The notes under the pieces: generated by a model
Seen by the model: only the letters and a program-made list of their open reading frames with translations
Told to the model about the DNA's origin: nothing
Databases searched by the model: none
Shown here: positions 24,612 to 32,284 of the stretch, one piece after another
How the letters are laid out: each line of letters starts with the position of its first letter
Numbering within the stretch: the stretch's first letter is position 1
From: Actinomadura citrea
Lineage (GTDB): Bacteria; Actinomycetota; Actinomycetes; Streptosporangiales; Streptosporangiaceae
DNA length: 64,000 nucleotides
NCBI RefSeq assembly: GCF_013409045.1
Contig: NZ_JACCBT010000001.1
Span: forward strand, 8,038,669-8,102,668
Direction of reading: 5' to 3'
Translations under genes and position numbers: made by a program

Positions 24612-24693
24612 CGAGCCGGGCGATCCTCACGCCACGGTGCGGGTTCTCGTGCCCGTGCGGGTTCGTGTCGTGTCGCTGCGGTCGCCCGGCTCG
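24612..24693. repeat. 12-bp inverted repeat with 58-nt spacer
   Basis: CGAGCCGGGCGA (24612-24623) and its exact complement TCGCCCGGCTCG (24682-24693) bracket a 58-nt stretch containing repeated GTGCGGGTTC and CGTGTCGTGTCG motifs, in the gap between the convergent hydratase and GNAT genes. It has no coding signal. It could fold into a long stem-loop or be a remnant of a small mobile element. Confidence 0.65.
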
Positions 24694-24721
24694 ACGGGCC
24701 GTGCGACCGCGCCGGGAGCCT

Positions 24722-25174
24722 TCAGTCGGGGTTCGGGGCGAGGTCTTTGGCCATGTGGACTACGTTGCGGCCGCCTATGTCCTCGCGGGTCGTCTCCTGG
24801 TAGCCGAGGCGCTCGTAGAGGGCGATGTTGGGGGTCATCAGCTCGTTGGTGTAGAGGCGCAGGCTTGGTAGGGACAGAGCGCGGGCGTGGTCTTCGGCGA
24901 AGGCCAGGAGGGTGCGGCCCACGCCCTGGCCGTGGCGGGCCGGGTCCACGGCCACGTTCTCGATCAGGAGGGTGCCGTCCTCGGGGATCAGGACGATCAG
25001 GCCGTCCCCGGAGTCGGTCACGAAGACCCGGCCGGCGGCGATCAGGGTCGTGTAGTCGGCGTCCATGGGGATCGGGCGCGCGCCGATGATCTCGGCCCAG
25101 GGGGCGTAGGCCGCCTCGACGATCTCCTCGATGCGGGGGCGGTCGGGCTGGGCGGCCGGTCTGATCATCGTCAT
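24722..25174 (-). CDS. GNAT family N-acetyltransferase
   Basis: The 150-aa single-domain GNAT protein transfers an acetyl group from acetyl-CoA. NVAVDPARHGQGVGRTLL contains the acetyl-CoA pyrophosphate-binding R/Q-x-x-G-x-G/A pattern (here HGQGVG), and LYTNELMTPNIALYERLGY is motif B. The substrate is unknown. ATG 25174 overlaps the ppc stop as ATGA, so it is translated in step with PEP carboxylase; modification of that enzyme or of a related metabolite is possible but is only inference. Confidence 0.88.
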   Translation of the reverse strand: MTMIRPAAQPDRPRIEEIVEAAYAPWAEIIGARPIPMDADYTTLIAAGRVFVTDSGDGLIVLIPEDGTLLIENVAVDPARHGQGVGRTLLAFAEDHARALSLPSLRLYTNELMTPNIALYERLGYQETTREDIGGRNVVHMAKDLAPNPD

Positions 25175-27807
25175 CCCGTGTTCTGGAGTCCGGCGGCGAC
25201 GCCGTTGACCGACAGCAGGAGGAGTTCCTCCAGGTGGGCGCGCTCCGCGTCGTCCTGCACGCCGGCGCGCAGCACCTTCAGGGCCCGCAACTGCAGGTGG
25301 GAGAGGGCGTCCACGTAGGGGTTGCGGAGCTCGACCGCGCGGGAGAGGACCCTGCGGTTCTCCAGGAGGCGGTCGTGGCCGGTGACCGCCAGGACGAGGC
25401 GGCGGGTGCGGTCGTACTCGGTCAGGACGGTCTCGGAGAGCTCGGGGCGCTCCCCGAGGGCCAGGTAGCGCTCGGCGATCGCGCGGTCGGACTTGGCGAG
25501 GCTCATCTCGGCGTTGTCGAGGAGGGTGTTGAACAGCGGCCACGCCTCGTAGGCCTCGCGGAGCTCGGCGAGGTCGCGGCCGTCGTCGGAGACGGCGGCG
25601 AGGCCGCTGCCGAGGCCGTACCAGCCGGGGAGGTTGACGCGGGTCTGCGTCCAGGCGAACACCCACGGGATGGCGCGCAGGTCCTCCAGGCCGCGGGCGG
25701 CCTTGCGGCGGGCCGGGCGGGAGCCGATGCGCAGCTGGGCGATCTCCTCCAGGGGGCTGACCCGGGCGAACCAGACGGCGAAGTCCTCGGTCTCGATGAG
25801 GGCGCGGAACGCGGCCCTGGCCGCCTCGCTGATCTTGTCGGCGAGGGGGCGGAAGCGGGCGGCGGCCTCGCGGGCGCGGTCCTGGACGGCGTCGGTCGAG
25901 GCGAGCAGGACGGCGCTGGTGACCTGCTCGACGTGCCGCTTGGCGATCTCGGCGTGGCCGTAGCGGGCGAAGATGACCTCGCCCTGCTCGGTGACCTTGA
26001 AGCGGCCCCCGACCGAGCCCGGCGCCTGCGCGAGGATCGCCCGGTTGGCGGGCCCGCCGCCGCGGCCGAGGGAGCCGCCGCGGCCGTGGAACAGCGTGAG
26101 GGTGACGCCGCCCCGGGCCGCCCACGCGGCGAGGGCCTCCTGCGTGTCGTACAGCCGCAGGGTGGCGCTGGTCGGGCCGAGCTGCTTGGCGGAGTCGGAG
26201 TAGCCGAGCATGACCTCCAGGCGGCGGCCGGTGTCCTCCAGGCGGCGCCGGACGGCCGGGATCTCCAGCATCCCGTCGAGGACGGAGGGCGCGCGCTCCA
26301 GGTCCTCGCCGGTCTCGAACAGCGGGATCACGTCCAGGACGGGGGCGCCGCCGCCGAGGGTCTCGGCGAGGGCGTGCACGTTGGCGATGTCCTCGGCGGA
26401 GCGGGTGAAGGACACGATGTAGCGGTGGCAGGCGCGGACGCCGAACCGCTGCTGGATCCAGGCGATGACCCGGAGCGTCTCCAGGATCTCCTCGGTCATC
26501 TCCGAGCGCGGGCCTCCCGAGCGGACCTCCGCAAGGGCCTTCTCGTGCAGCTCGGAGTGCTGGCGGATCTCCAGCTCGGCGAGGTGGAAGCCGAACGTCT
26601 CGACCTGCCAGATGAGCTGCTGGACGCGCCCGTAGGCCTGCCGGGGGGCGCCCGCGGCGGCGAGGGAGTCCTGGACGGTGCGCAGGTCGGCGAGCAGCTC
26701 CTCCGGGGAGGAGTAGGCGAGGTCGGCGTCGCGCTCGCGGGTCGCGGAGATGCGGGCGGCGGCGTGCAGGAGGAACTGGCGGTGCGGCTCGCCGGGCGAG
26801 CGCTTGGCCGTCCCCCCGACCAGCCGCGGGTGGGCGGTGCGGGCGGCGGCGAGGGCGTTCAGCAGGTCGCCGGACGCGGGGGTGGTCGACTCGTGGACGG
26901 TCAGCTCCCGGCCGATCCGGGCGCACGCCGCCTCCAGGGCGCGCAGGACGTGGTCCGCCTGGATCATGACGGCGTCCCGGGTGACCTGCGCGGTGACGTG
27001 GGGATTGCCGTCGCGGTCGCCGCCGATCCAGCTGCCGAACCGCAGGTACGGGCGGGCCTTCGGGGGGCGGGCGCCGAGGGTCTCGCCGGCGGCGTCGCCC
27101 TCCAGGGCGCGGTCGAGGGACCGGTAGACGTGCGGCACGACCCGGAAGATCGTCTCGTCGAACGCGGCCATCGCGGTGCGGACCTCGTCCAGCGGGTCCA
27201 TCTGCGAGACCCGGCGCAGCGCGGTCCGCCACAGCAGGTCGATCTCCTCGCGGAGGCTGCGCTCGATCTCCTCGCGCTCGCTCGCGCCGGGGTCGCCGTT
27301 CAGCCGCGCCAGCAGGTCGCTGATCCGCTGGATGGCGGTGACGACCGCGCGGCGGCGGGCCTCGGTGGGGTGGGCGGTGAAGACGGGCCGGAACTCCAGG
27401 CCCTCGACGACCGCGTCGAGCCGGCCGTCGCCCCCGGCGCGGATCTCCTCGACCGCGGCGGCCACCGACCCGGCGACGGTGCCGCCGGTGTCACGTTCCC
27501 GGAGCGTCCGGATGCGGTGGTGCTCCTCGGCCAGGTTCGTCAGGTGGAAGTACACGGTGAACGCGCGGGCGACCTGCCCGGCGCGTTCCGGCGACCAGGC
27601 GTCGACGAGGGCGGCGACCTCGTCCCCGCCCGTCTCGCCGCGGCGGGCCGCGATCACCGCGTGGCGGAGCCGTTCGACGTCGTCCAGGAGCCCCTGGCCG
27701 CCGTACTCCACGAGGGAGTCGCCGAGCATGGCGCCGAGCAGCCGCACGTCGCGGCGCAGCGGTTCGGGCATGTCCTGCCGGAGGTTGTCTCGCGTCTTCG
27801 TAGCCAC
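25171..27807 (-). CDS. ppc: Phosphoenolpyruvate carboxylase
   Basis: PEPC makes oxaloacetate from PEP and bicarbonate to refill the TCA cycle. The 878-aa length is normal. Motifs: FTAHPTEARRR with the catalytic His, FGSWIGGDRDGNP, MLGYSDSAKQLG (where the enterobacterial enzyme has GYSDSNKDGG), TLFHGRGGSLGRGGGP with the essential HGRGGxxGRGG loop, and RAIPWVFAWTQ. GTG 27807 lies 7 nt after TACCCT with no ribosome binding site; this likely leaderless start fixes the N-terminus at VATKTRDN. It shares a short divergent region with pccB. Confidence 0.95.
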   Translation of the reverse strand: MATKTRDNLRQDMPEPLRRDVRLLGAMLGDSLVEYGGQGLLDDVERLRHAVIAARRGETGGDEVAALVDAWSPERAGQVARAFTVYFHLTNLAEEHHRIRTLRERDTGGTVAGSVAAAVEEIRAGGDGRLDAVVEGLEFRPVFTAHPTEARRRAVVTAIQRISDLLARLNGDPGASEREEIERSLREEIDLLWRTALRRVSQMDPLDEVRTAMAAFDETIFRVVPHVYRSLDRALEGDAAGETLGARPPKARPYLRFGSWIGGDRDGNPHVTAQVTRDAVMIQADHVLRALEAACARIGRELTVHESTTPASGDLLNALAAARTAHPRLVGGTAKRSPGEPHRQFLLHAAARISATRERDADLAYSSPEELLADLRTVQDSLAAAGAPRQAYGRVQQLIWQVETFGFHLAELEIRQHSELHEKALAEVRSGGPRSEMTEEILETLRVIAWIQQRFGVRACHRYIVSFTRSAEDIANVHALAETLGGGAPVLDVIPLFETGEDLERAPSVLDGMLEIPAVRRRLEDTGRRLEVMLGYSDSAKQLGPTSATLRLYDTQEALAAWAARGGVTLTLFHGRGGSLGRGGGPANRAILAQAPGSVGGRFKVTEQGEVIFARYGHAEIAKRHVEQVTSAVLLASTDAVQDRAREAAARFRPLADKISEAARAAFRALIETEDFAVWFARVSPLEEIAQLRIGSRPARRKAARGLEDLRAIPWVFAWTQTRVNLPGWYGLGSGLAAVSDDGRDLAELREAYEAWPLFNTLLDNAEMSLAKSDRAIAERYLALGERPELSETVLTEYDRTRRLVLAVTGHDRLLENRRVLSRAVELRNPYVDALSHLQLRALKVLRAGVQDDAERAHLEELLLLSVNGVAAGLQNTG

Positions 27808-27814
27808 CCGCCCA

Positions 27815-27820
27815 AGGGTA
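27815..27820 (-). promoter_or_regulatory. -10 box TACCCT, probable leaderless start of ppc
   Basis: On the minus strand TACCCT is followed by 7 nt and the GTG of ppc. Confidence 0.6.
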
Positions 27821-27923
27821 ACGAGAGGCCGCGAGGCGCCTGCCCACCGGGCCGCGCCTCCCCCGGGCCCGCGTCCGTCCCGGTCAGCGGGCCCCGGCGG
27901 CGAGCGCGGTATCAGCGGGCGGT

Positions 27924-27929
27924 TACCCT
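27924..27929 (+). promoter_or_regulatory. -10 box TACCCT, probable leaderless start of pccB
   Basis: TACCCT is followed by 7 nt and ATG 27937, the same hexamer and spacing as the divergent ppc promoter 104 bp away. Confidence 0.6.
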
Positions 27930-27936
27930 GGCGCGC

Positions 27937-29529
27937 ATGGCGACGGAAGCCCCTGAACCCCCGGTGGACTACGACATCCACACCACGGCGGGAAAGATCG
28001 CGGATCTGGAACGGCGCCGCTACGAGGCGGTGCACGCCGGCTCGGCGCGCGCCGTGGAGAAGCAGCACGCCAAGGGCAAGATGACGGCCCGGGAGCGGAT
28101 CGACGCGCTCCTGGACCCCGGCTCGTTCGTCGAGTTCGACGAGATGGCGCGGCATCGCTCCACCAACTTCGGGATGGAGAAGAACCGCCCCTACGGCGAC
28201 GGCGTCGTCACCGGGCACGGCACGGTGGACGGACGTCCCGTCGCGGTCTTCAGCCAGGACTTCACCGTCTCCGGCGGCTCCCTCGGCGAGGTCTTCGGCG
28301 AGAAGATCTGCAAGGTCATGGACCACGCGGTCACGACCGGCTGCCCGGTGATCGGCATCAACGACTCCGGCGGCGCGCGGATCCAGGAGGGCGTGGTCGC
28401 GCTCGGCCTGTACGCGGAGATCTTCAAGCGGAACGTGCACGCCTCCGGCGTCATCCCGCAGATCTCACTGGTCATGGGACCGTGCGCGGGCGGGGCCGTG
28501 TACTCCCCCGCGATCACCGACTTCATCGTCATGGTGGACCAGACGTCCCACATGTTCATCACCGGGCCGGACGTCATCAAGACGGTCACCGGCGAGGAGG
28601 TGACCATGGAGGAGCTCGGGGGCGCCCACTCGCACAACGCGCGCTCCGGGGTCGCCCACTACCAGGGGTCGGACGAGGACGACGCGATCGAGTACGTCAA
28701 GGCGCTGCTGTCGTACCTGCCGTCGAACAACCTGTCCGACGCGCCCGCGTTCGACGTGCCCGTCGACCCCTCCGAGGTGGACGCGGAGCTCGACTCCCTC
28801 ATCCCCGACTCGCCGAACCAGCCGTACGACATGCACACCGCCATCGAGCACGTGCTGGACGACGGCGAGTTCCTGGAGGTCCAGGCGCTGTACGCGCCGA
28901 ACATCATCGTCGGGTTCGGCCGGGTCGAGGGCCACTCGGTCGGCATCGTCGCCAACCAGCCGATGCAGTTCGCCGGGACGCTCGACATCGACGCCTCCGA
29001 GAAGGCCGCCCGGTTCGTCCGGACGTGCGACGCCTTCAACATCCCGGTGCTGACCTTCGTGGACGTCCCCGGCTTCCTTCCCGGCACCGACCAGGAGTGG
29101 AACGGGATCATCCGGCGCGGCGCGAAGCTGCTGTACGCCTACGCCGAGGCCACCGTCCCGCTCGTCACGGTCATCACCCGCAAGGCCTACGGCGGCGCCT
29201 ACGACGTCATGGGGTCCAAGCACCTCGGGGCCGACATCAACCTGGCGTGGCCGACCGCGCAGATCGCCGTGATGGGCGCGCAGGGCGCGGTCAACATCCT
29301 GTACCGGCGCGAGCTGGCCGCCGCGGACGATTCCGACGCCCGCCGCGCCGAGCTGATCACCGAGTACGAGGACGCGCTCGCCAACCCCTACATCGCGGCG
29401 GAGCGCGGCTACATCGACAACGTGATCAAGCCGTCCGAGACGCGCGGGCAGGTGGTGCGGGCGCTGCGGGCACTGCGGGAGAAGCGCAAGACGCTCCCGC
29501 CCAAGAAGCATGGGAACATCCCGCTCTAG
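27937..29529 (+). CDS. pccB: Acyl-CoA (propionyl-CoA) carboxylase beta subunit
   Basis: The carboxyltransferase chain moves CO2 from carboxybiotin to acyl-CoA; propionyl-CoA gives methylmalonyl-CoA. The 530-aa protein carries the two crotonase-like halves, with the acyl-CoA oxyanion segment DSGGARIQEGV and MGPCAGGAVYSPAI in the first half, and FVDVPGFLPGTDQEW, TRKAYGGAYDVM and AVMGAQGAVNILYR in the second half. The order and length match AccD5/PccB of actinomycetes, though substrate choice cannot be proved from the sequence. The accE gene follows by 30 nt; the biotinylated alpha chain is at 51.6 kb. Confidence 0.93.
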   Translation: MATEAPEPPVDYDIHTTAGKIADLERRRYEAVHAGSARAVEKQHAKGKMTARERIDALLDPGSFVEFDEMARHRSTNFGMEKNRPYGDGVVTGHGTVDGRPVAVFSQDFTVSGGSLGEVFGEKICKVMDHAVTTGCPVIGINDSGGARIQEGVVALGLYAEIFKRNVHASGVIPQISLVMGPCAGGAVYSPAITDFIVMVDQTSHMFITGPDVIKTVTGEEVTMEELGGAHSHNARSGVAHYQGSDEDDAIEYVKALLSYLPSNNLSDAPAFDVPVDPSEVDAELDSLIPDSPNQPYDMHTAIEHVLDDGEFLEVQALYAPNIIVGFGRVEGHSVGIVANQPMQFAGTLDIDASEKAARFVRTCDAFNIPVLTFVDVPGFLPGTDQEWNGIIRRGAKLLYAYAEATVPLVTVITRKAYGGAYDVMGSKHLGADINLAWPTAQIAVMGAQGAVNILYRRELAAADDSDARRAELITEYEDALANPYIAAERGYIDNVIKPSETRGQVVRALRALREKRKTLPPKKHGNIPL

Positions 29530-29559
29530 CGGGAACACGCCCGGAAGGTGGGAGATCTC

Positions 29560-29802
29560 GTGACCGCCGACAGCAAGCCGTTCCTGCGGGTCGTCCGCGG
29601 CGACCCGGGGCCGGAGGAGGTCGCGGCGCTCGTCGCCGTGCTGACCGCCCGCGCCAGGGCGGCCGCCGCGTCCCCGGACGGCGCGGCCCCGCCCGCGCCG
29701 TCGCGCTGGGCCGACCGCTCCCGGCTCGTCCGCGCCACCCTCGCGGGCGGGCCGAGGCCGCGGGGGCCGGGCGCGTGGAAGGCGAGCGGCCTGCCGCGCT
29801 GA
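29560..29802 (+). CDS. accE: Acyl-CoA carboxylase epsilon subunit
   Basis: Epsilon subunits are short actinobacterial proteins that hold the alpha and beta chains together and raise carboxylase activity. The 80-aa product has the typical form: FLRVVRGDPGPEEVAALVAVLTAR at the N-terminus, an Ala/Pro-rich linker, then SRWADRSRLVR and a basic tail. GTG 29560 follows GGGAG by 7 nt, 30 nt after the pccB stop, so the two are co-transcribed. Confidence 0.88.
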   Translation: MTADSKPFLRVVRGDPGPEEVAALVAVLTARARAAAASPDGAAPPAPSRWADRSRLVRATLAGGPRPRGPGAWKASGLPR

Positions 29803-29878
29803 CGCCCGACGCGGGCCTCGCCGGGGCGCCCCGCGACATGTAACCGTGGTTCGCACCCGGCGGGGCGCTCCGCACGAA

Positions 29879-29884
29879 TAGGGT
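29879..29884 (+). promoter_or_regulatory. -10 box TAGGGT near NYN gene
   Basis: TAGGGT lies 8 nt before ATG 29893. The spacer is GGAAGGCC-like and includes a partial ribosome binding site, so the mRNA may be leaderless or have a very short leader. Confidence 0.4.
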
Positions 29885-29892
29885 GGAAGGCC

Positions 29893-30951
29893 ATGGCCAC
29901 CTCGGAGTACGTCCCACAGCCCGCGCGATATGCGATCTTCGTCGACGCGGGATACCTCTACGCGGCCTCCGGGGCCCTGCTGCTCGGCTGTGGTTCGCGG
30001 CGTGAGTACCGGGTCGCCGCCGAGAAGCTGATCAAGGCGCTCACCGACCACGCCGACGAGCAGCGGCGCGGCGAACTGCTCCGGGTGTACTGGTTCGACG
30101 CCGCGCCGAAGCGCCAGCCGACCGTCGACCAGCGCGTGATCGCCAACCTGCCGCTGGTGAAGCTGCGCCTCGGCAACCTGAACGCGCAGGGACAGCAGAA
30201 GGGCGTTGACGCCCAGCTGCGCGCCGACCTGGAGGCCCTGGCCCGGCACCGCGCGATCACCGACGCGGTGCTGCTGGCCGGCGACGAGGACATGCTGCCC
30301 GCCGTGGAGGCCGCGCAGCGCTACGGCGTCCGCGTGCACCTGTGGGGCGTGGAGCCGACGCACGGCTCCAACCAGGCCGAGTGGCTGGTGTGGGAGTCCG
30401 ACACGGTCGAGGTGCTGCCCGCCGAGTTCCTGCGCCCGTACTTCACCAAGGCCAAGGTGCTGCCGGCGCCCGCGCCGGGCTCCGCCGCCGCGGTCCGCGA
30501 CGCCGCGGCCGCCGCGCAGCGCTCCAGCCCCGTCCCGTCGCCGTCGCAGGTGTTCGCGGGACGTCCCCCGTCGGTCAAGCCGACGCCCGCGGCGGCCCGT
30601 GCGGCCGTCCCGGTGCCGGGCGCCGCCACGCCCGCCACGGTGGCCGCGTCGCTGAACTCCGCCACGGCGGCGCCGTCCGACGGCAAGCTCGGCCCCGACC
30701 GCGACCACATGCTGGAGATCGGCGAGCACGTCGCCCAGAAGTGGATCTTCGAGCGGGGCCGGGACAACATCCGCGACCTGCTGCCCGGCCCGATCCTGCC
30801 GCCCGTCATCGACAAGGAGCTGCTGATCGAGGCGGAGAAGGAGCTCGGCGGCTCGCTGCGCCCCTACCAGGAGGCCCGCACCTGGCTGCGGGACGGCTTC
30901 TGGGAGCGCGTCTACCGCGAGTTCGGCATAGGCATCGGCAAGTCCGACTAG
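29893..30951 (+). CDS. NYN (PIN-like) domain protein, putative RNase
   Basis: The 352-aa protein begins with a NYN/LabA-type PIN-like nuclease domain (about 12-185). The conserved acidic residues are visible: Asp in YAIFVDAGYLY, Asp in VYWFDAA, and the pair in DAVLLAGDEDMLP. An Ala/Pro-rich linker (about 193-262) follows. A C-terminal helical domain (about 265-352) has EIGEHVAQKWIFERG and PYQEARTWLRDGFW. NYN proteins are metal-dependent ribonucleases, but the target here is unknown. It is between the carboxylase operon and a lipoprotein gene, without an obvious toxin-antitoxin partner. Confidence 0.8.
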   Translation: MATSEYVPQPARYAIFVDAGYLYAASGALLLGCGSRREYRVAAEKLIKALTDHADEQRRGELLRVYWFDAAPKRQPTVDQRVIANLPLVKLRLGNLNAQGQQKGVDAQLRADLEALARHRAITDAVLLAGDEDMLPAVEAAQRYGVRVHLWGVEPTHGSNQAEWLVWESDTVEVLPAEFLRPYFTKAKVLPAPAPGSAAAVRDAAAAAQRSSPVPSPSQVFAGRPPSVKPTPAAARAAVPVPGAATPATVAASLNSATAAPSDGKLGPDRDHMLEIGEHVAQKWIFERGRDNIRDLLPGPILPPVIDKELLIEAEKELGGSLRPYQEARTWLRDGFWERVYREFGIGIGKSD

Positions 30952-31022
30952 CCGATACCGCGTTACCGCCGCCGCAGAGAACGCGTTTGGCAATGAGCCG
31001 GATACCGAGCGTCGTCCCTAGG

Positions 31023-31028
31023 TAAGGT
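31023..31028 (+). promoter_or_regulatory. -10 box TAAGGT upstream of lipoprotein gene
   Basis: TAAGGT lies 7 nt before GTG 31036, which probably marks the transcription start. A strong ribosome binding site GGGGGAG (31042-31048) then serves ATG 31057, giving a leader of about 21 nt. Confidence 0.5.
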
Positions 31029-31056
31029 CCCCGCCGTGACAGGGGGAGACCTTCGC

Positions 31057-32274
31057 ATGCAACCTCACCAGGGACGATCACGGGCCGTCGCGCTGCCGCT
31101 TGCCGCGGTCCTCGCGCTGACCGGCCTGGCCGGATGCGAGTCGCCCGTCCCCTTCTACCGGCCCGGGGAGGGCGCCCCGGACGGCCCGGTCGTCGGGCTC
31201 GGCGGGCCGGCGCCCTACCTGCCGGCGCACCCGGGCGGCACCGCTCCGCGCGCGTCCGAGTCGGCGCCGCCGGGCGGGGTGCCCGTCGCGCCCGCGGGCG
31301 GACGCGTCTACGCCGCCACCGGCCCCGGGATGCTCGCGCCGACGGCGCGCGGGCTGCCGCCGCGGCTGTACGTGCCGAACGGCCCGTACATCGACGTCCT
31401 CGACCCCGCCGGGCTCCGGCTCGTCGGCCGGTTCCACACCGGGGCGACGGCGGCGGGGGTGGCGCCGTCGTGGGATCTGCGGCGGCTGTGGGCCACCGAC
31501 CGCGTGAACGGCCTGCTCGTCCCGCTCGGGCCGCGCAGCGGGAGGCGGGGCCGCCCGGTCGGGGTCACCGCGCCGACCAGGCTCTACTTCTCCCCCGACG
31601 GGCGCGACGCGCTGGTCCTGGCGCGCCGTCCGGACCGGATCGACCTGCGCGACCCGCGCACCATGGCGCCGCGGGCATCGGCGCCCCTGCCGTGCGCGGC
31701 CGGCCACGCCGACTTCACCCCGGACGGCGCGTCCCTGGTGGCCACGTGCACCGCCGCCGGCCTGCTCGCCCGCGTCGACCTGGCGGGCCGCGCCGTGACC
31801 GGCACGGTCCGGCTGCCGGACGGGGCCCGGCCCGGCGACCTGCGGCTCTCCCCCGACGGGTCCGCCTTCTACGTCGCGGACGCCCGCCGCGGCGGAGTGT
31901 GGCTGGTGGACGCCCGCCGGTTCGCCCTGGTGGGGTTCGTCCGGACGGGGCACGGCGCGCGGGGCCTGGCGATCAGCAGGGACGCGCACCGGCTCTTCGT
32001 CGTGGGCGGCGGCGCCGTCACCACCGTCGAGTTCGGGTCGCGGCGGGTCACGGCCCGCTGGCCGCTGCCCGGCGGCGGATCACCGGCGCCGGGCGGGGTT
32101 TCCTCGGACGGGACGGCGCTGTGGCTCGCCGACCCCGCCGGGCTCGTCTACGCCGTCTCGACCCGGACCGGGCGGGTCGTCCAGTCCGTCCGGGTCGGCG
32201 GGCGCCCGGCCGGGCTGTGCGTGCATCCGCAGCCCGGCCGTTACTCCCTGGGCGGCACCGGCCTGTACCGCTAG
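31057..32274 (+). CDS. Beta-propeller (YVTN/WD40-like) lipoprotein
   Basis: The 405-aa product has a lipoprotein signal: basic MQPHQGRSR, hydrophobic core, then lipobox LAGC with Cys about residue 27. A Pro/Gly-rich spacer follows. The rest (about 105-400) reads as repeated propeller blades: PRLYVPNGPYIDVLDPAG, LYFSPDGRDALVL, DLRLSPDGSAFYVADA, LAISRDAHRLFVVGG. It should be anchored outside the membrane and may bind a protein or ligand; no catalytic motif is visible. ATG 31057 is chosen for its ribosome binding site; an in-frame GTG at 31036 adds seven residues. Confidence 0.82.
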   Translation: MQPHQGRSRAVALPLAAVLALTGLAGCESPVPFYRPGEGAPDGPVVGLGGPAPYLPAHPGGTAPRASESAPPGGVPVAPAGGRVYAATGPGMLAPTARGLPPRLYVPNGPYIDVLDPAGLRLVGRFHTGATAAGVAPSWDLRRLWATDRVNGLLVPLGPRSGRRGRPVGVTAPTRLYFSPDGRDALVLARRPDRIDLRDPRTMAPRASAPLPCAAGHADFTPDGASLVATCTAAGLLARVDLAGRAVTGTVRLPDGARPGDLRLSPDGSAFYVADARRGGVWLVDARRFALVGFVRTGHGARGLAISRDAHRLFVVGGGAVTTVEFGSRRVTARWPLPGGGSPAPGGVSSDGTALWLADPAGLVYAVSTRTGRVVQSVRVGGRPAGLCVHPQPGRYSLGGTGLYR

Positions 32275-32284
32275 CGCGGACCGG

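Noticed and set aside
25234..27936. Plus-strand frame continuous with pccB across the ppc gene
   Set aside because: It is antisense to ppc, which has complete catalytic motifs; the pccB start is fixed by the TACCCT box 7 nt before ATG 27937.
29893..30951. NYN gene as toxin of a toxin-antitoxin pair
   Set aside because: The protein is 352 aa with an extra C-terminal domain, and no small antitoxin-like gene is adjacent.
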